Under the pieces are notes generated by a model, which ran no database searches, had not been told where the DNA came from, and saw only the letters and a program-made list of their open reading frames with translations. A stretch of 64,000 bases of DNA from Cavenderia fasciculata. Its lineage: Eukaryota > Evosea > Eumycetozoa > Acytosteliales > Cavenderiaceae. The position numbers and the translations under genes are program-made. Positions 21,162 through 31,513 of the stretch are shown piece by piece (within the stretch, counting starts at the first letter, position 1; each line of letters starts with the position of its first letter). The stretch covers positions 744,001-808,000 of the forward strand of contig NW_004457639.1 of NCBI RefSeq assembly GCF_000203815.1, written 5' to 3'.

Positions 21162-22561
21162 ATGTCAACAGATTCGTCGCCTTTGTTTTCTCCCCCATCA
21201 CTTTCGTCGACATTAGCAGCAGCATCACCATCATCATCATCAGTTGCCACTCCTCATTCACACAAGGTTTTTGTTGGTGGAATTAGTTGGAAAGTATGTA
21301 TCATTATTTACTCATAAAATAAGATATCTAAAACAAAAGATTATTAAATAATATCTTTTCTTTATAATTTCTTTTTTTTTTATTTTCTTTTTTTTTTAGG
21401 CAGATGAAAGTGGATTAGCCAAATACTTTGGAACATATGGACAAGTAGTGGATTGTAAGATTATAATGGACAAGAATACCCAAAAATCAAAGGGTTATGG
21501 ATTTGTCACTTTTACCGATGAAGAAAGTGCTTTAAAAGTTAAAAGATCAACTAATCTTTATTATATGGGAAAAGTTGTATGTAATTAAATTAATCTATAT
21601 AATTTATATTTATGAAACCAATTAATTCATTAATTTTTGTATTTAGATGAATGTTGGAGATGCAATGAGAAAATCAGATTTAATTAATTTAAATGGGGCA
21701 TCAACAAAAGATTCTCCAAGTCAATCATTGACCAATTCACCAAATCAACATGGTTTTAATAATATTAACAACAATACGAATGCGAGTATTCCATCACCAT
21801 CATCATCGAAAAACCATCACAACAATAATCATCATGGAAATCATAATCACCACTCATCACAACAACAACATTCCCATTCACCCAATAATGGAGTATATTA
21901 TGTCCCAAACAATGATGTAGTTTACTTGGGACCTGGTGGATACAATTATTCACCTGATACCACATCGGCACCAATGATGGTTCCAGTTTATTATGCACCA
22001 CCAACATACGCTGGCAATAGTCCATCGGGTGGACAGAGATCACAAAAGTCGTCTGTCCCATCACCCCAATCATCAAACTCGACTCAATCACCAAATGGAA
22101 CCAACAACAACAACAACGCTGGTGGGGGTACAAGTAGAGGCGGAGGTGGTGCGGGACAACCATCTCATCACACTCAACAAGGTGCAGTTTATTATGAACA
22201 AGACGAAGATTTATCATACGAACAAGGTGGCTATTATGGTCCACCACCATATTATTACGTTTACGAGGGTCAATACCCATCAGCATCTTATCCTCCACAA
22301 AATGGATATATTTCCTCTTCACCACAACAACAACCACCACAACAACAACAACAACAAAATTCACATCAATACCCACATTCACCATCAGCCAATGGATATG
22401 TATATCATCAACAACAACATCAACAACATCCATGGTATCAACAACAACAACAACAACAACAGCAACAACAACAACAACAAAACTATTATCAAACTCCATG
22501 GGCTACAACAAATACACCCAATTCAACATCACCATCTAATTTAAAATCTCCAAAGGTCTAA
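21162..22561 (+). CDS. DAZ/Boule-like RNA-binding protein (single RRM)
   Basis: Exons 21162-21293, 21400-21576 and 21647-22561; 407 residues. One RRM (about residues 35-112): RNP2 VFVGGI, RNP1 KGYGFVTF (residues 75-82), and after the RRM a GKVMNVGDAMRKS segment that parallels the GKKLxLGPAIRK strand of DAZ/Boule proteins. The rest is a disordered tail of Q, N, H, P, S and Y with repeated YYxPPPYYY-like patches, typical of translation regulators and granule-forming proteins. Metazoan DAZ-family members bind mRNA 3' untranslated regions and promote translation; here the role is inferred only from the RRM. Splice sites are GTATGT donors with T-rich acceptors, and all phases fit. Confidence 0.85.
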
Positions 22562-22831
22562 GAATCCATTTGTAGATATTAATAATATAATATAGATAGT
22601 ATAGAAATCTTCATCATTGATTTCACAATAATGTAAAGTAATAATATCAAAAAAAAAAAAAAGAAAAAAATCCTCTACCACCAATCCAACCAATAAAAAA
22701 AAAAAAAACAATTATAGAAATATATATAAAAAAAGAAAGAAAAAGGAGAAAAAGAATAAGATAATTATTATTTTTCCCTTATTTTTATTATTATTTATAA
22801 TTTTGTTATTTTGAGTTTGTAGAATCGATTA
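22562..22831. terminator. Convergent 3' flanks
   Basis: Between the stop of the DAZ-like gene and the stop of the surface-protein gene on the other strand. Several A10-A13 runs (about 22650-22710) and a T-rich stretch look like poly(A)/cleavage regions for both genes. No gene. Confidence 0.4.
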
Positions 22832-25068
22832 TTAATCATCATCTTCATCAGAGTTTATAGTTTTAATTGTTGGGGGGAGAATTGATGAGGATTCCTCATC
22901 GGTAATGATTGGTGTATATTTTTGATCTCTTGATCTATTTTTAAATTTATAGATACCAAACAACATGCAAAGGAAAACAAAAGAGGCAAAGATGATGAGA
23001 CCAATTTTCCAGTTGACCAGTCCAACATTGCTATTGGTGATATAGTCAAATTCGATGTAGAGAATTTGGTAGCCATCATTGTCGTCTTGAACCACGAGAC
23101 GGTAGCTGAGCTGAGCTGGGTTGTATTGGCCAGTGATACCCAGTTGGTCATAAACAACGGTAATATTGTTTTTCGAACGAACCATAATGTAGGGCACCGA
23201 TGGTACAATGGCCAAACCACTAAAGTGGACATTAATGAGGGATGCATTGATTGAGAGCGAGTCACGCAGATTGATGGGTGCAAGTTCTTGGTCTGTACGG
23301 CCCGAGATGGGATCCATAACGGCAATGACTGACTTTGGTCCCATAGAAAAGCCATTGGCCGAGAGATGCTTGCCGGATGGGAGGAACAATAGACCACTGG
23401 TAAAATTAATGTTTCCATTGATGGCAACGTTATTGTCCATCAAGACATAACTACCGTCAATCAATAGATCACCTTGAATAGAGACATCATCTCCCTTGGT
23501 ATCATTCTTTGAACTAAAGATGAGTGTTGCTTGACAAATGTCAATCGATCCGTCTACAGTAGTGGAAGAGTTTTCTTGAAGATGTAGAGTACTATAGTTG
23601 GATACAATGATTTGAGTGGCAAATAGAGTAGAGTCGTATTTGACCAACAATGTAGAATCCTCGTCTCCAAGATAGATCATGTCCAATGAAGCATAGGCAC
23701 CTTGTTCAATAATCAAGTGACTACTTGAACCGTTGACCAAAACATTTCCAGTGATAATGTCGATCGTGTTTTTGACAGTCAATGAAGAGTCGTCATCCAA
23801 GATAATGGTTCCGTTGAGAATGGCAGTAGAGTCGACAATAATAACGTGTTGGACAATGGTCAGTGTCAACGTGGTTGGATCATTCTCTTGGAATTGTCCA
23901 AGTGACATGATGGTAGTGTTACAGAGTTGGATGTAGGTGGGTCCGCCAACTTGCAAACTATTGATAAACATGGCAGTTTGATTATTGGTAGGATCGTTAA
24001 TCTGTACTCTGTCTACACTATAGAGCTCCAAGTTTCCAAGTACCAAAGTGTCATTGACCAACAGCATCGTGATGTTGGTAAATATCGACGTGGTATTGAC
24101 CTCTTGCTTGAGTGAACGCAATTTAATAAAAGCCGAAGAGTCTGCCTGGAGAGGTGAAATCGAGAGGGTTGCAGTACCGTTGAGATGGATGGTTGGGTTT
24201 TCGAGTTTGTTGGTAGTGATTGATGCCTGACCGTCAACAAGACTGATCAGGTTCATATAGGATATTTGAGCAACTGCAATCTCTGATCCATTGCCAAGTA
24301 GAAACGAGTTTGCTTTTGATGGACCAACAGTGAGGTTACCTTGTATCGTAGCAGTCTCGGGCTCATTACTTTCAATCACACTATCAGCACCCAAAACAAT
24401 GGCACCAGCCAAATTGTATTCTACAGACTCTCCCATAATCACTCCATCAATACTAGTTTGATCGGCAGTAGTCTCTAGAATTGTATTTTCCAACCAAAAC
24501 ATTGCATCACTATTGATAGTAATGTTACCATTGACTGTGATACTCGAGGTAGAGCTACTACTACTATTGTTACCAACAATCGAAAAGGAAGAGTTTTCTT
24601 GTATCAAAAGATTACCATCAATCGTCATTGAATTGGTACTATTGAGAGATGATCCATTATTTAAACTGATACTACCAACTTGAAAACCATTAGATCCATA
24701 ACTACTATCAAGATCAATGTTTACATTCAAATTTGATCCATTTAGTATTAAATAATTAATATTACAATTACTATTAAATGTTATATAGTATGTGATTGGT
24801 TGAGATGATAAAGAGGATGAAGAAGATGAAGAATAGGATGTCGTTGTTGTAGTGGAGTTTGTAGTATTTGTATTGTTATTATTTGATGGAACAATAGTTG
24901 TATTATAAATGTAGAGAGTATCAATAATGACAATATTATTGGTTGCACTGCAATCCAATTCGGTTGTACTGTTTATAAATGTTGCATTACTTGGGAAATA
25001 ACATTGTCCTATTGTTGAACAATTTGTTGTAATATTATAAATATAGGTATTACTACTAAGAGAAGATG

Positions 25069-25115
<47 letters not shown>

Positions 25116-25201
25116 TCTAGTGAAAAGGATAAACAAGATGAAAAACATAAAAGTAGTAGCGGAAGGAGAACAAGTATTAGAGAATAACTAGACTTGTTCA
25201 T
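22832..25201 (-). CDS. Type I membrane surface protein with beta-helix-like repeats
   Basis: Single exon, 789 residues. Signal peptide MNKSSYSLILVLLPLLLLCF at residues 1-20 or so, then a serine run and many N-glycosylation sequons (NST, NIT, NGT). The body shows repeated short strand patterns (TVNGNITIN, SMTIDGNLLIQENSSF, IIVSNYSTLHLQENSS, VSIQGDLLIDGSYV) like a right-handed beta-helix. One transmembrane helix lies near the C-terminus (IGLIIFASFVFLCMLFGIYKF), followed by a short cytoplasmic tail ending DEDDD. The organisation suggests a large glycosylated cell-surface or endosomal protein. I do not recognise a named family; adhesion or sugar binding is a guess. Middle codons are balanced and intact over the whole length. 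Confidence 0.8.
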
Positions 25202-25470
25202 CCTCGATTAGATAGTTCTCTCTCTCTCTCTCTCTTTTCTCTCTCTCTCTCTCTCTCGTTGAAATCTAAAAGGTTCTAACTATCTCTCCTTCCTAAAATA
25301 TATATGTACTGTAAATGATGAGAGAGATAAAGAGATGTTTGTTTGTGAAGAATAAAAAAGATAAAAAATCTTTGGGGTGACGTTTCTGTGTGTGGACCCC
25401 TTGGTAAAAAAAAAACAAAACTACGACTTCTTGCATTTGTGGGTGAGTGACATCACCTGTCAGAGCTATT
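25202..25470. promoter_or_regulatory. Upstream region of the surface-protein gene
   Basis: Begins with a CT dinucleotide tract (about 25213-25258) immediately before the start codon on the minus strand, then AT-rich DNA. No gene. Confidence 0.4.
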
Positions 25471-25620
25471 AAAAATCAACTTTTGTTTTATCTGGTTGTT
25501 TATTTTTAGTTAATAGGTCGTCAGTCTATCTTCATTTCATCAGTTTGTTTGGTTATTTAATATTCGTGATTAAGACTTACTACTTTCAACTTGGCCAACA
25601 CCAATCAACTCTGGATACAG
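25471..25620 (-). repeat. Partial duplicate of the 3' end of the seven-segment membrane protein gene
   Basis: AAAATCAACTTTTGTTTTAT, then TTTTTAGTTAATAGGTCGTC, match 28184-28230. TACTACTTTCAACTTGGCC, then ACCAATCAACTCTGGAT, match 28543-28580, which codes the DPELIGNSQVESS part of the membrane protein. The roughly 310 bases between the two matching blocks are missing here. Shows that 25.5 kb and 28.2-28.6 kb share an origin, with about 2.6 kb of other sequence between them. Confidence 0.75.
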
Positions 25621-25899
25621 AATAAAACAATCGTTGTTGGATGAAATAAATAAATGATACAAATAAATAAATGAAAGAATATAAAGTGCAATTGATTGAT
25701 TTGAAATGGAAAAGATTTTATTCCTTTTTTACTATAATAATTTGATCAAAGAATAGGGGAGGAGGGATTAAAAAAAAAATTAACTGAACAACAGAGTTGT
25801 CTTTTTAGGACAGATTCTTTTAAAATGATGTTCCTACAAAATACTTTGAAAATATAAAATAACAAATAATATTTAAATTTAATGACTCATTTGTTGTAA

Positions 25900-26340
25900 T
25901 AATCATCTCTGATAAAATCATTATTGCCTTTAAAGTTAAATCTCAAATTGGAAATAGGAATTGTTTTAAGGACCAAGATACTCGAAAAGACCATGATTAT
26001 CCTGGAATATATATTTTGGGAAAACACTTTTTGCACACATCAGTGCATTGGAGAATCAGGTACCAAGGGTTATCGTCACATAGATCAGCTTGGCAAAAAA
26101 GATTGGAAATGAAATTGTTTTTGTGTCCTATCATTTAAAGATTTGGTTCAGGATGCAGATCGACAGAACCATCAATCATATGTTGCAGAGGCCATTTTAA
26201 TGGCAAGAATTGCAGCACCGAAAAACAATCAATGGATTGGCAGAGCAAGAGAAGAATATGACAAAAGAAAAAAATTGACAGTAGCCAATAAGATCTTAGA
26301 AGATGTTAGTGATTGCCTTGGCCTCCTGTTTAAAAAATAA
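25900..26340 (+). pseudogene. Unidentified decayed coding fragment
   Basis: Open stretches in different plus-strand frames. The last (about 26143-26340) reads DLVQDADRQNHQSYVAEAIL and NNQWIGRAREEYDKRKKL and ends at a stop. Upstream stretches include LENQVPRVIV and AKKIGNEIVFVSYHLK. No start codon in context and no splice sites that join them. I do not recognise the family. It lies between the two duplicated blocks at 25.5 and 28.2 kb. Confidence 0.4.
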
Positions 26341-26548
26341 ATATATCTGGACATTCTATATGATATAGCTAGTTGAAGAAAAGAGTTATTTATTGAATTT
26401 GAATTCGGTCGTGATACCTTGCTTCTCGACCGAAGCTTAAGTCAGAAAATTGATCACTTCTTTGGCCTCGTGATTGTATTTTTGATTTTGAGCACAATTA
26501 TTATCATTTTAATTATTTTCAATAGAAAATGGTTGTATTGTATAGCCA
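26341..26548. other. Short spacer with small hairpin
   Basis: Contains an 8-bp perfect stem, TTCGGTCG at 26404-26411 and CGACCGAA at 26427-26434, with a 15-base loop. Otherwise AT-rich. Confidence 0.4.
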
Positions 26549-27976
26549 TTATCGAGTATGTATTTTTTTTTTGAGTCCATTATATTGATCATAGAAAATG
26601 ACTTTATAACCGTAATCATCCTCCAATGATTTAAATAATAGTTTTTCGTTGTCCTGTATATTGTGCATATCGGTAAAATAAATATACTTTAATGCTGTGT
26701 AACTGTGAATCTGTTTTAAAATATCATAAACAAATTGAATCCATTCACCTCTATGCGTACTATTGATTCTCAAAGAGATCAGTGATTTGTTGGTCTCGAT
26801 GGCATTGAATAGTTGTTGACATTGTAATAGTTTGAGAGGTTCATCAATGACCAAGTGTTTGATTTGGTTTCTATTTAATAGTTCAATGACCATTGATAAA
26901 TGCTCTTCCATTAAAGTGTCCCACTGTAGTCGAAGATATTCAAGATTTGGTAGACCGAGTGTGAATCGTTTGAATAATTCAAAATTATAAAATCCTCTAG
27001 TAGGAATCCATTTAACAGTTTTAATATATGGTGATCCTCTCAATACCTGAATTGATTGTTCAATATAATCTGTATAAAATTTAATGGCCGATCAATAACA
27101 ATAGGACTATTAATGAAGTGAATGCATGATACATGCACTTACCTGAATCTCTAACACAATATTTAACAATGTGTTGAATCATTGGTGGCAAACAGACGGG
27201 CAGGTGAAGATAACAATCATCAAAGTGATGATTGACTTCAAAGACGCAGAATCTTGTACTTGGTCTCTCTGCATAGATCATTCTTCCAAATAGTGGTGGA
27301 TCGATGGAATACTCTGTGATGGTTGTATTCTCTTTGAGATCTTGATAGATTAAGTTGACATATGGTCGTGCTACGAGATATAGATTAGATAGAAGAGAGA
27401 AAAGTAAGCGACTGATGCTTTAAATTTTATGGCTATTCCTATCTTATTAAATAACATGCCCTTTTCTACTTGTATGTTAGAATGGACACTAATGTAAATA
27501 GTTAAATATTTAACCAATTTTGTTTGTTGAATGATTCTTCTGATCTTATTGACTTGTTCAATAAAGTAGGTATTATTCAAATAAATAGAACAATCATATC
27601 TACCTTCTCTACCTTCTCGACTAGCTTGGTTATAGTCAAGTATACCTAATGATATTAGTTCTAGTTGTGTTTTTGTCAGCTTTGCATACGATGATAGTAA
27701 TTGATTGATATGTCTTTGATGTTTGATGATGACACTACGAGTGTATGCATTGACAATCAACACTGACCGAAATAGTCGAATATCCATTGTTGGTGTTTGA
27801 TCTAATCTCTTGTTCTCCCTTCTTTGTTCATCATCATCGTTTACATGATTCACGATTTGATCGACATCTATTTGATTATGTTTCATGAAATAGACTGAAC
27901 ACAATGCAATGTGATGATTGAGTGTTGTTCTGTCAGATAGTTGACTATCACATAATGGACACCTTTTATCTTCCAA
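26549..27976 (-). CDS. Zinc-finger plus leucine-rich-like protein (splice structure partly unresolved)
   Basis: The N-terminal exon (27976 or a little upstream) has a zinc-binding motif CPLCDSQLSDRTTLNHH with a further Cys, then helical sequence (LLSSYAKLTKTQLELISLGI). A later exon, 27143-27370, reads ARPYVNLIYQDLKENTTIT and FCVFEVNHHFDDCYLHLPV. The intron 27070-27142 has a GTAAGT donor. The last exon, 26549-27069, has leucine-rich segments (GLPNLEYLRLQWD, HLSMVIELLNRNQIKHLVID). The join between the first and second exons is not resolved: the only GT donor near 27410 would give the wrong phase. A possible in-frame ATG upstream (MDNIQTTINNS at about 28046) is also out of frame. So this is either a gene with an exon I missed or one recently damaged. 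Resembles dictyostelid F-box/B-box-like repeat proteins. Confidence 0.55.
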
Positions 27977-28423
27977 TAATTTGAATGATTTACTGATTCT
28001 ATATCTTCAATTATACTATTATTAATTGTTGTTTGTATATTATCCATCTTTATATTTGTTTGTAAATCTTTAAAGAATATATAATATTCCTAGCATATAT
28101 GAAATTTAATTTTGAACAACCACAATTAATTTATTAACAATCTAACCTTTTTTTATGTTGTATTGTTATTTTACTTTTTTTGTTTAAAATCAACTTTTGT
28201 ATTATCTGGTGTTTTATTTTTAGTTTATAGGTCGTCTGTATGTTTGTCATCATGTCATCATTTCATCAGTTTGGTTTGGTTTGGTTTGGTTTGGTTGGTT
28301 ATTAATATTCTATAAATATTGTATTTCTATATATAATATGTTGAATCGTTTCATCACATCTAATTTCTTTTTAGTTTTTTTTTTTTTTTTGTTAAAAGTC
28401 TAGTCTTCTTATTCTTCTTATTC
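27977..28423. other. Spacer with duplicated block and TTTGG run
   Basis: Contains the block shared with 25471-25520 (see there) and a pure pentanucleotide run of TTTGG at about 28271-28296. No gene. Confidence 0.5.
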
Positions 28424-29692
28424 TTATGGCGCAGAACTACTACTACTTATTTGAGTACTAACTTGAATACCTAAAGTTAGATAGATTAAAAAATGTATGT
28501 TGTTAGAAATCAAATCATTTTCTTTTTTTTTTTTAAAAGACATACTACTTTCAACTTGGCTATTACCAATCAACTCTGGATCTATACTACAAGGGGATAC
28601 TGTCATTTCAACATCGGTGGATAAACCATCAATAGTCATTGCTTGGTTATTGTTACTACCTTTTGGTGATTTCGATGTTGCATTCTTTCTCATTTGCTGG
28701 TCAGAGATTGGTTTGGTTGTGACAAGCATGGAATAGTTGAAAATGATCATTGACAAACGAATGACAAACAAGAGACCGACCATTTGTTCGTTACTCTTGA
28801 TCTTCCAATAGGGTACCACACAAATGAGAACAATGGCAAATAGGAATGCTGAAAACACCACTCCAATGGAAAGACGACCGACGGCCATCATACGACTCTT
28901 GATAATCATAATATTTACACTATTGCAATTTGGTTCAAAGGTGGTTACCTTTTTAAATTCTTTATAAACCACCCATCCAATTGAAATATATGCTATTCCA
29001 ACTCCAAAACAATATATTCCCATGAAAATCTTAAAAAGAAAAAAAAAAGTAAGTATTTATTAATTAATTTTAAATCTTTTTTTGTTTCTATTTTTTTGTT
29101 TTTTCTTTCTACTTACATTTGTAACTTTACCAGGCCAATAAATTGCCATTGCAATTGTCCAACCAATATAATGAATGATAATAAGGATAATTAGGACGGC
29201 ACGGACAACTGGAAAGATTTTTTGAATGACGGTCGAGAAATTGACTGAAATCATGAGGTCACACCAAGCCAGTAGAATGGTAAGATAAGAGGTGACGAGG
29301 AACCCAAATCCAAATAGATAGAGAGTACCAAGCGAGTAGAGTTCGTTGACTTTGGCCAACAAGAGAATCATTCTAAACACCGAGAGGGTAGAGGCTATAG
29401 TCAATTGAAGTGTTGCCAGAAAAGAGAACCGCATCCAATACTTTCTCTGGACATAGACTCTCCTCCAACCCTCGACCATGGCCACAAAGAATAATATTAA
29501 AAATAGTGCCGATATGCCTGCACATGCGCTTTCATTGCAATCAAAGCCTCTTTTGACACTTGGATCACAATAACATATTTTTCGTGTAGGTGCTGCGGTA
29601 ACATTGGAGGGTGTTGCCAAAGTTAAAAAACTCTCTTCATCATATTTAAAACTTTCTTCTCCAAGACTATTGAAAATGGTTAAAATATCCAT
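28424..29692 (-). CDS. Seven-transmembrane protein, THH1/TOM1/TOM3-like
   Basis: Exon 1 is 29117-29692 and exon 2 is 28424-29029 (intron 29030-29116, GTAAGT donor); 393 residues. After a cysteine-bearing extracellular N-terminus (ICYCDPSVKRGFDCNES) come seven hydrophobic segments: ISALFLILFFVAMVEGW, LATLQLTIASTLSVF, LYLFGFGFLVTSYLTILLAW, AVLIILIIIHYIGWTIAMAI, IYCFGVGIAYISIGWVV, GVVFSAFLFAIVLICVV and LLFVIRLSMIIFNYSMLV. The layout and the basic loop WRRVYVQRKYW resemble the THH1/TOM1/TOM3 domain of plants and protists; a divergent G-protein-coupled receptor is the alternative. The cytoplasmic tail is serine/asparagine-rich. Its 3' part is partly duplicated at 25471-25620. Ligand and partner unknown. 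Confidence 0.7.
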
Positions 29693-31513
29693 GATATGTA
29701 AATTTAATTGTAAATGTAAATGTAAAGAAGTTTAAGGTTTTGTGTGAAAATTATATAAATAATATAAAAGAAAATAAAGAAAAAAAAAAAAGTGTAGTTT
29801 ATGGAATAATAATTATTATTTTAAAGATGGGGAAAAATATTATTATTATTAGAGTTCCGACAATTATGATTTAATTGATTGATGGATGGAGTCCAAAAAA
29901 ATAAAAGGGTAAAACAAGAAGGTGGAGGAAAAAAAAAACAAATCACAAATTACCCTCCTTCCTTTTAGATTTATTGATTTGATTGATACAATGGTTGTTG
30001 TTGGTAGGTACTACACAATGAGAGTGAGTTGGTGATAGAGAGATAGACCGATTAGGGGTGTGTGAATGATTATTATTATAATAATAATAAAAACTAGTTA
30101 AATGATTAATTGTTCTTGTTGTATTAAATTTGGAATCAACAAACGAAAATTAAACAAAAAATTGTGATTGATCAATTAGGTATGACCAGTAATAGTGTAG
30201 TAAGTGGTAGGTGGGCGGCTGGGGTGGGTGAATGGTCGTGGTGAAGGTTCGATTTATAATTAAAAATATATAGTAGGTGTGAAATTGGGTATGTTCGTAA
30301 ATATGATTTTTATCTATTGTCCTATTTTTAAACCACACAATTGTTGGTGTGTGTTTGATTGTTGCGATGGTATTGACAACTGTTTTGAAAAAATAAAATA
30401 AAAACTTGATCACTCTCTTTCGAACATATATAAATATATATATATATATCTCTATACACACACACACACTGTATTAAATAAATAAATAAATAACCTTTGA
30501 ATGTGTGTGTCTTTGAAGAGACGATCATTTATAAATGTGCCTTCCCTCCTTGTTTGCTTGAAGGATAAAAAAGTTGGATAATCTTTCTTCTTTTCCTTTC
30601 CTTTTGATTTCAAGCAGCTTGCAATCATTCATTGATCTCTCTTGTTCTTATCACTTTGCTTGTTTGATTGTTGGTCAGTGTCTCTTTGTGTTCTGTTGAG
30701 TGAGATCATACATGATAATGTTTGTTGATGGAAGACTGTGAAAAATCTTTAGTTGTTGTTGTGTTGTGGGTGGATCTTGACCCACCAAACAGAGTTGATT
30801 GATTTTTTTTGTTGAACAAGAACAAGGTCCGTGCGCATGTCGTGTGGTTGGTAGTGACAACATATATCATACCCGACCCCATCACGATCTGCATAGCGGG
30901 GTTTGCCGAGACACCTCCAACAGGGAGTTGTTCGGTAGAATCTTTCTGAATTGAACAAAAGGAATCAAACCATCAAACATCAACCGTTTTTTGTTTTTTT
31001 TTGTTTGTTTGCATTATCCTTGGAGATTGAATCTTGAAAAACACTTCAGCATCATCAAACCATCAATCTTACAATCAATTGGCCATCAAGACAAACTGAA
31101 ACGACACGGTACGGTTTGGGGTTACAAGGACCATCCATTCGATGATGTTCATCAGATCTTTTAACATGTCACCTTGAGAGGAAAGGACCGTTCGTTCCAT
31201 CGTAGCCCCTATACCCCCATTATCTTTGATTTAAACATATATGATTGGTTGGCTGTTTCAAGATAGATAAATTTATTTTTTAATAGTAGACAGATTAGTT
31301 AGGTTAGTGGTTTGTTGGTTGGGACAGGGCAATAGAGAATGGGTTGGGAGAGATTAGTTGGTGATATAGGAAAGAAAGAGTTGTATCTGATAGTGATCTT
31401 TTGTTTGATTGGTTAATAGTTTTTTGTTAAAGGGTGCAAAGGTGGCAACTATGCTGGTTGGTTTGATTATTAATTTATCGTTTAATTATTATTATTATTA
31501 TGTATGATTAAGA
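29693..31513. other. Long spacer, 1.8 kb
   Basis: Bounded by two minus-strand genes. Mostly AT-rich with simple repeats: AT/CA runs at 30426-30468, AAAT at 30476-30492. The part from about 30730 to 31220 is distinctly richer in G and C (for example GTCCGTGCGCATGTCGTGTG and CGACCCCATCACG), with open frames in more than one minus-strand frame but no credible gene. Should also hold the 5' flank of the membrane protein gene. A non-coding RNA or a decayed gene is possible. No tRNA-like cloverleaf seen. Confidence 0.4.

Noticed and set aside
21765-22544. Long open stretches antisense or out of frame to the DAZ-like gene
   Set aside because: Shadows produced by CAA/CAT/AAC repeats of the true coding frame.
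25900-26340. Fragment considered as part of a mobile element
   Set aside because: No terminal repeats, no recognisable enzyme motif and no target duplication seen; left as unidentified.
26404-26434. 8-bp GC-rich stem considered as a tRNA arm or terminator
   Set aside because: No further arms of a tRNA, and a stem of this length is not remarkable.
28271-28296. TTTGG run considered as a telomere-like repeat
   Set aside because: Only five to six units inside a gene-bearing region, and a similar run occurs at 35271; an ordinary microsatellite.
30150-30528. Overlapping minus-strand open stretches with IYIYIYI
   Set aside because: Translations of AT and CA dinucleotide repeats in a spacer.
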